64,000 bases of DNA from Aplidium turbinatum (lineage: Eukaryota > Chordata > Ascidiacea > Aplousobranchia > Polyclinidae). A model generated the notes under the pieces. The model had not been told where the DNA came from and searched no databases. It was given only the letters and a program-made list of their open reading frames with translations. Shown in pieces: positions 1 through 10,590 of the stretch (position 1 is its first letter; each line of letters starts with the position of its first letter). The DNA lies in NCBI GenBank assembly GCA_918807975.1, contig OU964934.1:6014001-6078000 (forward strand), given 5' to 3'. A program made the translations under genes and the position numbers.

Positions 1-185
1 ATACGCAAATACAAAGGGCATGCAAAGAATGAACAGCAATAAGAATAAACACGACGATACATGAAATTGGTACCATAGGTACACGCTAAATGACGCTATA
101 TACAATAGTTGCGATAATAACCGACTGTTCCGGGCTCAGACAAGTATCGGCCACCGCAGACAAAACCAGGCTCAAACCCTAACAC

Positions 186-3100
186 TTAGGTGTTCTTTAC
201 GGGGGCGAGGCACGAAATATCCCTCAACACGTAGTCTACTTTCACTTTCCCCGTACTCTCATCATAGTTGCAGACGGCAACTTTGGCTCTACGAACCACA
301 GGCTTCCCTTTCCTAATTTGTGGAACTACCTCATGCACCCTCCCAAGTTGATACTTCCCACGTTTACCAATGTCTTGGAGAGAACCTACCACTACAAGTT
401 GACCAGGCTCCAAATTCTCGGCCATTTTTAGCCATTTTTTCCGGCCCTGAAGACCTGGCAAGTAAAAATCGATCCATTTATTCCAAAACTGCTGAGAAAG
501 TGACAAATTGAACCGATAATCCCTTCTTAATTGGTCACGATCATGTGGTTGCCCAACAGCACAGTATGGGTCTAAGTATGGGGTCAAAAGTGAGGCAGGG
601 GTGATGACAGTAAAATCCCTAGGGTCGTCACTCAAAGGTACCAAAGGGCGTTCGTTCACGATCCGAACGGCACTGCCTGTGTACGTAAGCAGTTCAATAA
701 AATTGGGCTTACGAATTGAAGAGTCCAAAATGTGAAAAAAGTATTTGGTCACATCAGCCATGAAACCAAATCTTTCAAGCCGAAATCTAGCCAAGACATC
801 TGCCAGAGGGTTTAACAAGTCAGACAATTCAGGACAAGAAGACATTACATCATTTACACAAGTTCCTCGGAATTCAGATTGTTTTAAAGCCTTCTTCTTT
901 AAATCAGCAGCTCTATCTGACGCCAACACAAAATTGTTAGGTAGATCAATATCTTCCTTCAACGGAACAGGTATCTCAAATCGACCATCTTTCAACTCAA
1001 TATTCGGTTCGACAAGTTCTCTAGCCAAAATATCCTTGCGAGACAATTCACAGGTTTCATTTTGCAAAGTCAAATCCTGAATGACTTTATTCAGGTCTGC
1101 TATTTCCATATCGCGAGACTCAATTTTACGCTGAAAGCCAGAGATGACATCCGACTCTGAAGACGTCTGCACTCTGCACACTTTAGCAACGCTTTCAACT
1201 AAGGGTGACTTACCACCACAAGCCAACCAACCGAGAGGAGTGAGCAAAGCATGCGGTTCACTACGATTGTCACCAACACGCTCTTCTTTTGCACACATCA
1301 AATAAGCGTTGTCGTTGCCAATCAGTACATCTACAGTACTACAATCATTCAAATGAAACATATTCACGTCATGAAAATGACGGAAACCACTTAAATCTTG
1401 TTTATGGGGTAAAGTTTTAACATCGTCAGCCCAAGCTGGGTTAACCACCGAGGTTATATCACAAAACAGTTCATCAGTCTCTAACGACTGGATGTTGAGT
1501 TTAACAAGGTCAGCACAAGTAGGTTTCTGACCAGCCAGAGTATCCATTTTAAACGACGCTTTATCATACGGTTTAAGACCAAGTTCGCACACCAAGTCAC
1601 TCGAAACAAAGGTCAACTGCGAACCAGGATCATGCTGACAATACACCAACTTCGATTTGCCAGTCATTGGATTCAAAACACGAGCAGCAGTAACGCGGTT
1701 AAAGGCTGCTTTAACATTTCCAATCTTAACATTACGCACAGGAACTCTGGCACGAGCATCATCTTTCCCAACCGAATCCAGAGAATCACGTGACGTCACA
1801 TAAAAATCATGCAGAAGAAAATAGTGTTTCCTATCGTTGTTAGGCCCACACTGACGACAGTTGTTTGCATGATTACAGTCCTTAACCATATGCTGGCGCA
1901 AACAGTTCAAGCATTTTCCAGCTTTCACAATGACATCTCTCCGACCTTTAGGTGTCAAGCGCAAAAATTCTTTACAATTAGACAAAAAATGATATTCAAC
2001 TTGACCACGTGATGAACAACAAAAACATGCCGGTATGTCACTACGTCTGGCCACACCGCCGCGCGGTGCGCCAACAGCAGTCGAGTACTGCGAACTCCCT
2101 GAAATCACATTATCATGGGGTTTTACCGACGTCTGCCTAACCGGACATGAAGGCAATTTTCCTTTGCCAAACTTTTTAAAATGCTGCGACTCATCAGAAT
2201 CGCCCATTAGCATAATGCTAAAATCAGTCGACTTGCGCGTTTCCTCCCGTACTACAAAATCAAACAAACTCTGAAAAGTAGGTTCCTCAGTGCTACCATA
2301 CTGATCACCTAAAAAGTCAAGATAACGCTGCTTAGCGTCAAACGGGAGTCGTTTAGCCAAATCCAAAACAAAACGTCCTTCTAATTTATCACGCTGACCA
2401 TAAGCTTTCGCGTAAAGCAAACACTGCGACAATTCATCTTTTAACTCTTTCAAATCACTGGAAGAGATAGAAGTCAATTTGCTACCATAGCGATACTTTC
2501 TAATTTCTGGTTCTGCGAAAAGACCTCCACGAACTCCAAAACGTTGGGACAAGCGAGCTAACGACATTTCTATCCTGTCTTCCTCTGACAAGCCAGGAGT
2601 GTCGGAAACCAAATTAGCAATCGTTTGTGCAGCTGTTCTAACACAAGCTGCTTGCAACAAAGTCAAACGAGTTCCCTTAAAGGGCGAAGCTGCCATCAAG
2701 GCCATAACACGATTTTTAAAGAAGACAAATGGCATATTATTACCATCGTAACCAATCAAGGCCGCCTTATCGAAGAACGTCCTACTATTTTGGTATTCAA
2801 AAAAGCAATCCTGCTGTTGAGAACTCGATTTAGCGGGGGAAGACAAGCTATATCCCTTAAGGGGGTGAGTGGGCTCAGTCACATGCACAGCCTGATCACG
2901 ATCCTCAAACACGTTAAAATCAGGAGACACGATACGCCTCTCACAACCACCCAAATTACGTGTAGCTGGGCGATCATCAACTAGCGGCGCAGAAAACTTT
3001 GAAGGGGGCAAAGCATTACTGCTAATGGCGGCCCCGTGACCTGTACGCTCTGGGGGAGGAGATCGGTTATAATTCACAGACCTTGGCTCTACAGCCTTCG

Positions 3101-4121
3101 GAAGACCCTTAGCCGCGGCCCCGAGACCTCCTGAAACATCTTGAAAAGATGTGGATTGTACTGGTCCACTTACAGACTGAACAGGCGTCTGGAAAAGGTT
3201 AGGTAAATTAAACTGCGATTGATGTTCACTTCTGGAATGCCTAGAAGAGCCCTTCCTAGAGCTACGCCGGGAGCCCAACTCAGAACGATATTCAGCTAAA
3301 ACTGCCTCTTTACGTTGTTCGGCCCTCAACTGAGCGTCTTTGAGTGCGAACTCAGCAGCTCTAGCTTCGGCTTCGGCCTCAACTCTTGCGGCAGCCTCTG
3401 CTCGTGCGGCCTCAGCAGCTCTCGCGTCGGCCTCAGCTCTCGCGGCAGCCTCTGCTCGTGCGGCCTCAGCAGCTCTCGCGTCGGCCTCAGCTCTCGCGGC
3501 AGCCTCTGCTCGTGCGGCCTCAGCTCGTATGGCCTCTGCTCTTGCGATGGCCTCAGCAGCTCTTGCTTCGGCCTCAGCTTGGATCTGGAGCTCCTCTCGT
3601 CTTAACTGTAGGTTAATTTGTGCAACTATCCGTGACGAGCTCTCAGACATCCTAGTGCTTACATTTGAGGCGCTATCCTCAGGATGTATGTCAGCATCCA
3701 ACCTATCTGAGAACTCACTTTCTTTTTGTTCGAAGTTATTTTTTAACGAGTTAAATTCGGGATCTACCCTATCACGAAGTTCTGCCAAGATTGCAGAGTT
3801 AACAATTTTACTCAAAAGAGCATGGAAATGCCTTAATTCCTCTTCTAAAGTAGATAAGTTAGATCGAAAAATTAACAGTTCCTGCTTATCACTCAAAGAA
3901 CCTAGGGCTACAGAAAGTTCCCCAATTTGAGTCAAAATATCCCGTCTAAGATGCCGGGCCTCTCGAACTGACTTAGCCTCATCGTTAATGGGTCCCTCCC
4001 CAGAATGGCCTGCCCGACCGCAAAGAACATCATCAGGCTTAAACTCAGTCGAGTCTACGGCGGTCGAGTCCTTGTCACCACCGAGTGTAGACATATTAAA
4101 TGTTAGGGCTAAATTTAACAA
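186..4121 (-). mobile_element. BEL/Pao-family retroelement remnant (fossil)
   Basis: One long open frame of about 1311 residues on the minus strand. In order: an Ala/Glu/Arg-rich predicted coiled coil built on an 18-residue tandem repeat (54-bp DNA repeats near 3380-3550), a Gag-like core of the type seen in Pao elements, two Cys/His-rich knuckle segments (CFCC...C; CLNC...C...C), a protease-like segment with the motif DPGS, and a C-terminal piece like the end of Pao integrases. Motif order and the knuckles point to BEL/Pao. The polymerase core is not seen, so this is a broken or non-autonomous copy with about one large loss. No LTR was recognised inside the window; the element may run off the left edge. 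The family call rests on motifs, not on a search. Confidence 0.75.
3371..3600 (-). repeat. 54-bp tandem repeats, Ala/Glu-rich coiled coil
   Basis: About three near-identical 54-bp units plus degenerate flanks lie inside the BEL/Pao-like frame. They encode repeats of the type ARAEAAARAEADARAAEA. Their low third-position divergence suggests recent expansion by slippage or unequal exchange. The complementary strand also reads as an open Ala-rich frame, which is a shadow. Confidence 0.85.
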
Positions 4122-4373
4122 TTAAAAAATTAAGTTACACAAACACACAAATTACAGTAGTTATAAAAAACTTAACTGCCAAGACCGTAAAAATACAAAA
4201 AAGAATTTAAATGCACGATACCGTAGCTGTACGAGTATGTGAAGTCCAAACGTCCACAAAACTTGCTTGGATTCTTCCACTTGAATCTTCAAGCACAGAT
4301 GGATTGCCTTTAATCTTCTTTCTTGCCAATGAATGTCAAAGTTATTTTTTCTTCTGTACCAAACTGAGAAGAA

Positions 4374-4600
4374 ATGTCTTTACTTTTTAGCTTAAAGTTC
4401 TTCAGTTGCCTACCGAGAAGAAATGTCTTTAATTTTCTTTGCTTCTTTAGACTACCAACCAACAAGATCTTCTTTTATTATTTCTTTGCTTTTGTAGCCT
4501 ACCAACCAACAACTTCGTCTTTTATTTTTTTGTGCTTCAAATGCTTCTTGGCCTACCAGCTAACAAAAACGTCTTTTATTTTTTATGGTCACAGCGGTAA
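4374..4600. repeat. Degenerate ~65-75 bp tandem repeat
   Basis: Three to four imperfect copies of a T-rich unit carry the recurring words CTACCAACCAACAA, GTCTTTTATTTT and TTTGCTTCT. It sits just upstream of the BEL/Pao-like frame in that element's orientation, so it could belong to its leader or LTR, but no matching copy exists on the other side. Apart from this repeat I see nothing in 4130-5136. Confidence 0.6.
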
Positions 4601-5136
4601 ACCATAATCTCTTCGTGGGAAAATTGTAACGTAAGATTCCCAAATCCGTTCGTCTGCATGCAATGACCCAAAAATAAACACACTTTCGAAACGTCTATTC
4701 AAACAGTGTATTCCAGTAAAATTAGCCCGAGGCTATCGAAAATAGGTGTAACGCCTACACCTCTAAAAAAAACTGTCACTACAATACAGATTAATTGGAT
4801 AAAAGACGGAACCTTTGTCCAGCTAGCAAGCACTAAGCCAACAGTTAAAAGTGCGGCCAACTTTCAAACAATCATTTTACGAATGACCAGAATAGATATC
4901 AATATCTCAAATTCACGTAGAAAGTAACTGTGACGCAATAAATGAAAGACAATTATGAAGTCATTCCAACAGGTGTTCAAGCTGATGTAATATTTCCTGT
5001 TTAAACAGGCCCAAACAGGTCTTATGAACGATGGTGCAATTTTGGCACATGCTTTAGGAATTTCCATGACGTAATATTCAGTAGACTTGAACGGTTTTAT
5101 ACGCCGTTTGATTTGTACAGAGATTGGCCGTAACAA

Positions 5137-8100
5137 TTGTAAAGGCAAATCGATCTTTATTCAGTATACGCCACCCCCTGTTTGCAGTGATCGGTAAATA
5201 GTGCTTCCACTAAACTTGCTGTAGTTTTCTCGTTTCTGCTCGGATTTGAACAATTTTTCCATCGTTGGAAAGCACAATCATCCATCTACCCGAATCAATT
5301 GGCTAAAAATTCAAAACAAGTACTATCTTTATCTTGTAATAACTTAAACTTCACCAACTTGTACCGATTCTCAGCAATTTAATTTTTGCAAGAAAATCAT
5401 TAATTTTTTACAAATTGAAAGAGTATGTATTGCTTTATTCACCTTAAAAGTTTCAGGTTCATATCTCATCTACCAAACGAGCAATCGTCGTTCAAACTTA
5501 ACCGCCCAGCAAAGCTTTTTTTCAATGCATTGTAAAGGCGAATCGATCCTTATTCAGTATACGCCACCCCCTGTTTGCTGTGATCGGTAAATAGTGCTTC
5601 TACTAAACTTGCTGTAGTTTTCTCGTTTCTGCTCGGATTTTAACAATTTTGCCATCGTTGGAAAGTAAAATTATATATATACCCGAATCAATTAAATGCA
5701 ATCACAATTTAACTACCAGATTAATCTTGTGATAACTTAAACCTCACCAACTTGTAACGATTCTCAGCAATTTAATTTTCACAAGAAAAACATTAATTTT
5801 TTACAAATTGAAAGAGTATGTCTTGCTTTATGCACCTGAAAAGTTTCAGGTTTATATCTCATCTACCAAACGAGCAATCGTCGTTCAAACTTAACCGCCC
5901 AGCAAAGCTTTTTTTCAATGCATTGTAAAGGCGAATCGATCCTTATTCAGTACACGCCACCCCCTGTTTGCAGTGATCGGTAAATAGTGCTTCCACTAAA
6001 CTCGCTGTAGTTTTCTCGTTTCTGCTCGGATTTTAACAATTTTACCATCGTTGGAAAGTACAATTATATATCTACCCGAATCAATTAAACACAAGAACAA
6101 AGTAAGTACTAACTTTATCTTGTGATAACTTAAACTTCACTAACTTGTATTAATTCTCAGCAATTTAATTTTTACAATAAAATCATCAATATTCTGCAAA
6201 TGGAAAGAGTATGTCTTGCTTTATGCACCTAAATAGTTTCAGGTTTATGTCTCATCTACCAAACGAGCAATCGTCGTTCAAACTTAACCGCCCAGCGAAC
6301 CTTTTTTTCAATGCATTGTAAAGGCGAATCGATCCTTATTCAGTATACGCCACCCCCTGTTTGCAGTGATCGGTAAATAGTGCTTCCACTAAACTCGCTG
6401 TAGTTTTCTCGTTTCTGCTCGGATTTTAACAATTTTACCACCGTTGGAAAGTACAATTATATATCTACCCGAATCAATTAAACACAAGCACAAATTAAAT
6501 ACTAACTTTATCTTGTGATAACTTAAACTTCACCAACTTGTACCGATTTTCAGCAATTTAATTTTTACAATGAAATCATTAAAATTTTGCAAATTGAAAG
6601 AGTATGTCTTGCTTTATGCATCTGAAAAGTTTCAGATTGATATCTCATCTACCAAACGAGCAATCGTCGTTCAAACTTAACCGCCCAGCGAAGCTTTTTT
6701 TCAATGCATTGTAAAGGCGAATCGATCCTTATTCAGTATACGCCACCCCCTGTTTGCAGTGATCGGTAAATAGTGCTTCCACTAAACTTGCTGTAGTTTT
6801 CTCGTTTCTGCTCGGATTTTAACAATTTTGCCATCGTTGGAAAGCACGATCATACATCTACACGAATCAATTAAACACAAGCACAAAATAGGTACTAGCT
6901 TTATCTTGTGATAACTTAAACTTCACCAACTTGTAACGATTCTCAGCAATTTAATTTTTGCAATAAAATCATTAATCTTTGCAAACTAAAAGAATATGTC
7001 TTGCTTTATGCACATGAAAAGTTTCAGGTTTATATCTCATCCACAAAACTGGCAATCGTCGTTCAAACGTAGCCGCTCGACGACACTTTTTTCCAATGCA
7101 TTGTAAAGGCAAATCGATCTTTATTCAGTATACGCCACCCCCTGTTTGCAGTGATCGGTAAATAGTGCTTCCACTAAACTTGCTGTAGTTTTCTCGTTTC
7201 TGCTCGGATTTGAACAATTTTTCCATCGTTGGAAAGCACAATCATCCATCTACCCGAATCAATTGGCTAAAAATCCAAAACAAGTACTATCTTTATCTTG
7301 TAATAACTTAAACTTCACCAAATTGTACCAATTCTCAGCAATTTAATTTTCACAAGAAAAACATTAAGTTTTTACAAATTGAAAGAGTATGTCTTGCTTT
7401 ATGCACCTGAAAAGTTTCAGGTTTATATCTCATCTACCAAACGAGCAATCGTCGTTCAAACTTAACCGCCCAGCAAAGCTTTTTTTCAATGCATTGTAAA
7501 GGCGAATCGATCCTTATTCAGTACACGCCACCCCCTGTTTGCAGTGATCGGTAAATAGTGCTTCCACTAAACTCGCTGTAGTTTTCTCGTTTCTGCTCGG
7601 ATTTTAACAATTTTACCATCGTTGGAAAGTACAATTATATATCTACCCGAATCAATTAAACACAAGCACAAAGTAAGTACTAACTTTATCTTGTGATAAC
7701 TTAAACTTCACTAACTTGTATTAATTCTCAGCAATTTAATTTTTACAATAAAATCATCAATATTCTGCAAATGGAAAGAGTATGTCTTGCTTTATGCACC
7801 TAAATAGTTTCAGGTTTATGTCTCATCTACCAAACGAGCAATCGTCGTTCAAACTTAACCGCCCAGCGAACCTTTTTTTCAATGCATTGTAAAGGCGAAT
7901 CGATCCTTATTCAGTATACGCCACCCCCTGTTTGCAGTGATCGATAAATAGTGCTTCAACTAAACTTGCTGTAGTTTTCTTGTTTCTGCTCGGATTTTAA
8001 CAATTTTGCCATCGTTGGAAAGCACAATCATACATCTACCCGAATCAATTAGCTACAAATCCAAAACAAGTACTATCATTATCTTGTAATAACTTAAACT

Positions 8101-8640
8101 TCACCAACTTTTACCGATTCTCAGCAATTTAATTTTTACAATAAAATCATTAAACTTTTGCAAATGGAAAGAGTATGTCTTGCTTTATGCACCTGAAAAG
8201 TTTCAGATTTATATCTCATCTACCAAACGAGCAATCGTCGTTCAAACTTAACCGCCCAGCGAAGCTTTTTTTCAATGCATTGTAAAGGCGAATCAATCCT
8301 TATTCAGTATACGCCACCCCCTGTTTGCAGTGATCGGTAAATAGTGCTTCCACTAAACTTGCTGTAGTTTTCTAGTTTCTCCTCGGATTTTAACAATTTT
8401 GCCATCGTTGGAAAGTACGATCATACATCTACACGAATCAATTGGCTACGAAACTTTATCTTGTAATAACTTAAAGTTCACCAATTTGTACCGATTCTCA
8501 GCAATTTAATTTTTACAATAAAATCATTAAACCTTAGCAAATTGAAAGGGTATGTCTTGCTTCATGCAACTGAAAAGTTCAGGTTTATGTCTTATCTATA
8601 AAGCGAGCAATCGTCCTTCGTATTTGGACAACACTGATAC
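5137..8640 (+). repeat. Satellite array, left arm (393-bp units, plus orientation)
   Basis: The anchor GTAAAGGCGAATCGATCC and its close variants start at 5139, 5532, 5925, 6318, 6711, 7103, 7496, 7889 and 8282, a period of 392-393 bp. Each unit has a strongly conserved block of about 135 bp after the anchor (CGCCACCCCCTGTTTGC, CTGCTCGGATTT, CATCGTTGGAAAG) and a more variable remainder with two alternative versions (AATTAAACACAAGCAC or AATTGGCTACAAATCC). The unit at 7103 is mosaic: its first part matches the unit at 5139 and its second part the unit at 5532. No unit has a long open frame. Confidence 0.97.
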
Positions 8641-9003
8641 ATCTCACATCTAGGAAAAGTGCAAGATGCTAGCTGTTTTTGTCATTCGTCCAGTTCAAAC
8701 AACACGCAACACAATTTAAACCCTTTGAATTGGGATTGTTTGGAGGGTAGCTCATAGCCTTCCTACCAGTTCTGTAGCCAAGGGGGGGTGGGGGTTGGGG
8801 GTTACAACCCCCCTTTAGCACGCGTGTGACGTCACGATATTGAAAATGATGCTTTCAGTCTTTACGTCTCTAAAACAAAGTTTGCCTAATTTTAAACGAA
8901 ACTGCATTAAAAGATCGAGTTTTGCCAATACCAAACATTCAAATATCTCAACCAGGAATACGCAACAAGAAAACATAGCGACTTAGCTCTATTACCAAAA
9001 AAT
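8641..9003. other. Spacer between the inverted satellite arms
   Basis: Non-satellite DNA separating the two orientations. It contains a G-rich tract at 8782-8801 (runs of 7, 5 and 5 G) followed by a C6 run, able to form a hairpin or possibly a G-quadruplex. The word CAGTTCTGTAGCCA at its left resembles a hAT-type end, but I found no matching right end. No gene is seen. Confidence 0.6.
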
Positions 9004-9222
9004 GTTACGTTTGAACGACGATTGCCAGTTTTGTAGATAAGATATAAACTTGAAACTTTTCATGTGAATAAAGTAAGACATACTCTTTCAATTTGCAAAA
9101 GTTTAATAATTTTATTGTATAAAGTAAATTGCTGAGAATCGGTACAAGTTGGTGAAGTTTAAGTTATCACAAGAAAAAGATGGTACTTGTTTTGGATTTG
9201 TAGCCAATTGATTCGTGTAGAT
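9004..9222 (-). repeat. Satellite unit fragment (minus orientation) cut by a hAT
   Basis: The first inverted unit starts near GTTTGAACGACGATTGCC and runs until the 8-bp sequence GTGTAGAT, where the hAT begins. The same unit resumes at 10591. Confidence 0.93.
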
Positions 9223-9540
9223 CAGGGGTGCACAACCTTTTTGCTATTGCAGGCCGCATTCCGATTAATTCTATAAAGCACGGCCGCCAGTGAGTTTTAA
9301 ATGATTTTTTTTTTCAATTTGCGTTATCTAAGAGAAGAATTTATTCGTTAATATTTACTAAACTTATCATACTTAGGCTATACCTAATAGTAGCCTACCA
9401 TGAAATATCAAACATTTTGAAATGAATTTATTCAATAAAAGTCTGCGACATTGCAACTCCCTTGATTTTGCATACGAGCACCGGTTAAGACACCAGTCTC
9501 AGTTAGCCTGATTTGTTCGGTACTCGTTTTTGTAGGTACT

Positions 9541-9807
9541 TCATTCGTGAAAAGGCAGACTCACACTTTTCTTCAAATTTTCGACACAGATTTTCCTCGA
9601 CTCGCCTTCCAATTTTGCATAATGGTGTGACATATGACGACAAAAATGCTGTTTTGCATTATTTCCTTTAACAGTTTTAATCACTTGACTGCATATTAGA
9701 CACATCATAGTATGCGCTGCCGTCTCCATCATGAAATAACCCAACTCCCATTTGGAATTGAATATCCTTTTCTCCTCTGCTAGTGTTCTTTTTCTTTTTA
9801 AGGACAT
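9541..9807 (-). pseudogene. hAT transposase N-terminal fragment (BED-like finger)
   Basis: 88 codons starting MSLKRKRTLAEEKRIF. A CLIC pair and a downstream HFCRHMSHH cluster form a C2H2/BED-type zinc finger. The basic start and spacing resemble the N-termini of the hAT-derived ZBED5/GTF2IRD2-like transposases; that placement is from memory. The DDE and dimerisation regions are absent, so it is a truncated transposase gene. The nested hAT begins 13 bp upstream of the ATG and separates it from any promoter. Confidence 0.7.
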
Positions 9808-9820
9808 AATGCAATGTAGG

Positions 9821-10289
9821 CAGTGCCGGTCTTAGGGTATTTCGGGCCCTGTGCGGAATATGCTTTGCGGGCCCTAATGACAATGATCCAATTCAGTAGC
9901 GTAGCTAGGTATTTGAAAGGGGAGGGGGTTTTGACGGCGTGTTCGCCGAAGGCGACACCCAGCGTCTGGACTGGAATGCCTCAGAAATTTTTGAAAAATT
10001 ACTTTGAATTTAGTGCATTCTGAGAGCATGTTCAACAAAAATTTGGGTATGAATATTACTGTAAAATGGTGCTTGCCTCACCCTCACCCTCAGCACTTGC
10101 CTCACCCTAAAGCCGCAACTATGACTTCAAGGAATGGGCTACCGGTACTTGCTTGTGAATCGAAATGAATTTTTTTCCATTGGAAATGACAAAAATTACT
10201 GCATTTTTTGAGTAGCCTAAATTGCGGGGCCCCCTAATTTTCGGGCACTGTGCGATCGCACGATTTGCACACCCCAAAGACCGGCACTG
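9821..10289. mobile_element. Non-autonomous hAT (469 bp) nested in the larger hAT
   Basis: The target duplication AATGTAGG is at 9813-9820 and 10290-10297. The ends CAGTGCCGGTCTTAGGG and, inverted, CAGTGCCGGTCTTTGGGG are almost identical. No coding capacity is seen. It must be younger than the surrounding hAT. Confidence 0.95.
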
Positions 10290-10590
10290 AATGTAGGCTA
10301 CCGTTACAATGAAATTAGGTTGAGGAAAAAGTTTTGTCTCAAAACGATTTTAACAATATAGCCTAGCCTACAAAAACTTATGATGACAATGTTTTTCAAG
10401 TTTTAAAATTTGAAATATTATATATAATTACAAGCTACAAGGGTATCCAGTGGTTCTAGATATCCCTGTATAATATTTAAAATACATTTCATTTTTATAT
10501 GAAATAATTTTTTTATTTCAAAAACAGGGCACGGCCACCAACACATGCTTATTAAATTACGTGTTAACGGCCGCAGGTTGAACACCGTTG

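Larger units (their letters stand above)
9223..10590 (-). mobile_element. hAT DNA transposon remnant inside the satellite
   Basis: The target duplication GTGTAGAT is present at 9215-9222 and 10591-10598. The ends CAGGGGTGCACAACC and, inverted, CAACGGTGTTCAACC match at 11 of 15 positions. Uninterrupted units elsewhere read GTGTAGATGTATG, so the empty site is known. The element carries a BED-like finger fragment and most of the catalytic region is missing. A smaller hAT is nested in it. An 8-bp duplication and CAGGGGTG ends are classic for hAT. Confidence 0.93.

Noticed and set aside
1-185. LTR of the BEL/Pao-like element
   Set aside because: No matching copy was found on the other side of the frame, so terminal repeats cannot be claimed.
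3340-3930. Long Ala/Ser-rich open frame on the plus strand
   Set aside because: It is the antisense shadow of the repeat-rich coiled-coil region of the BEL/Pao-like frame.
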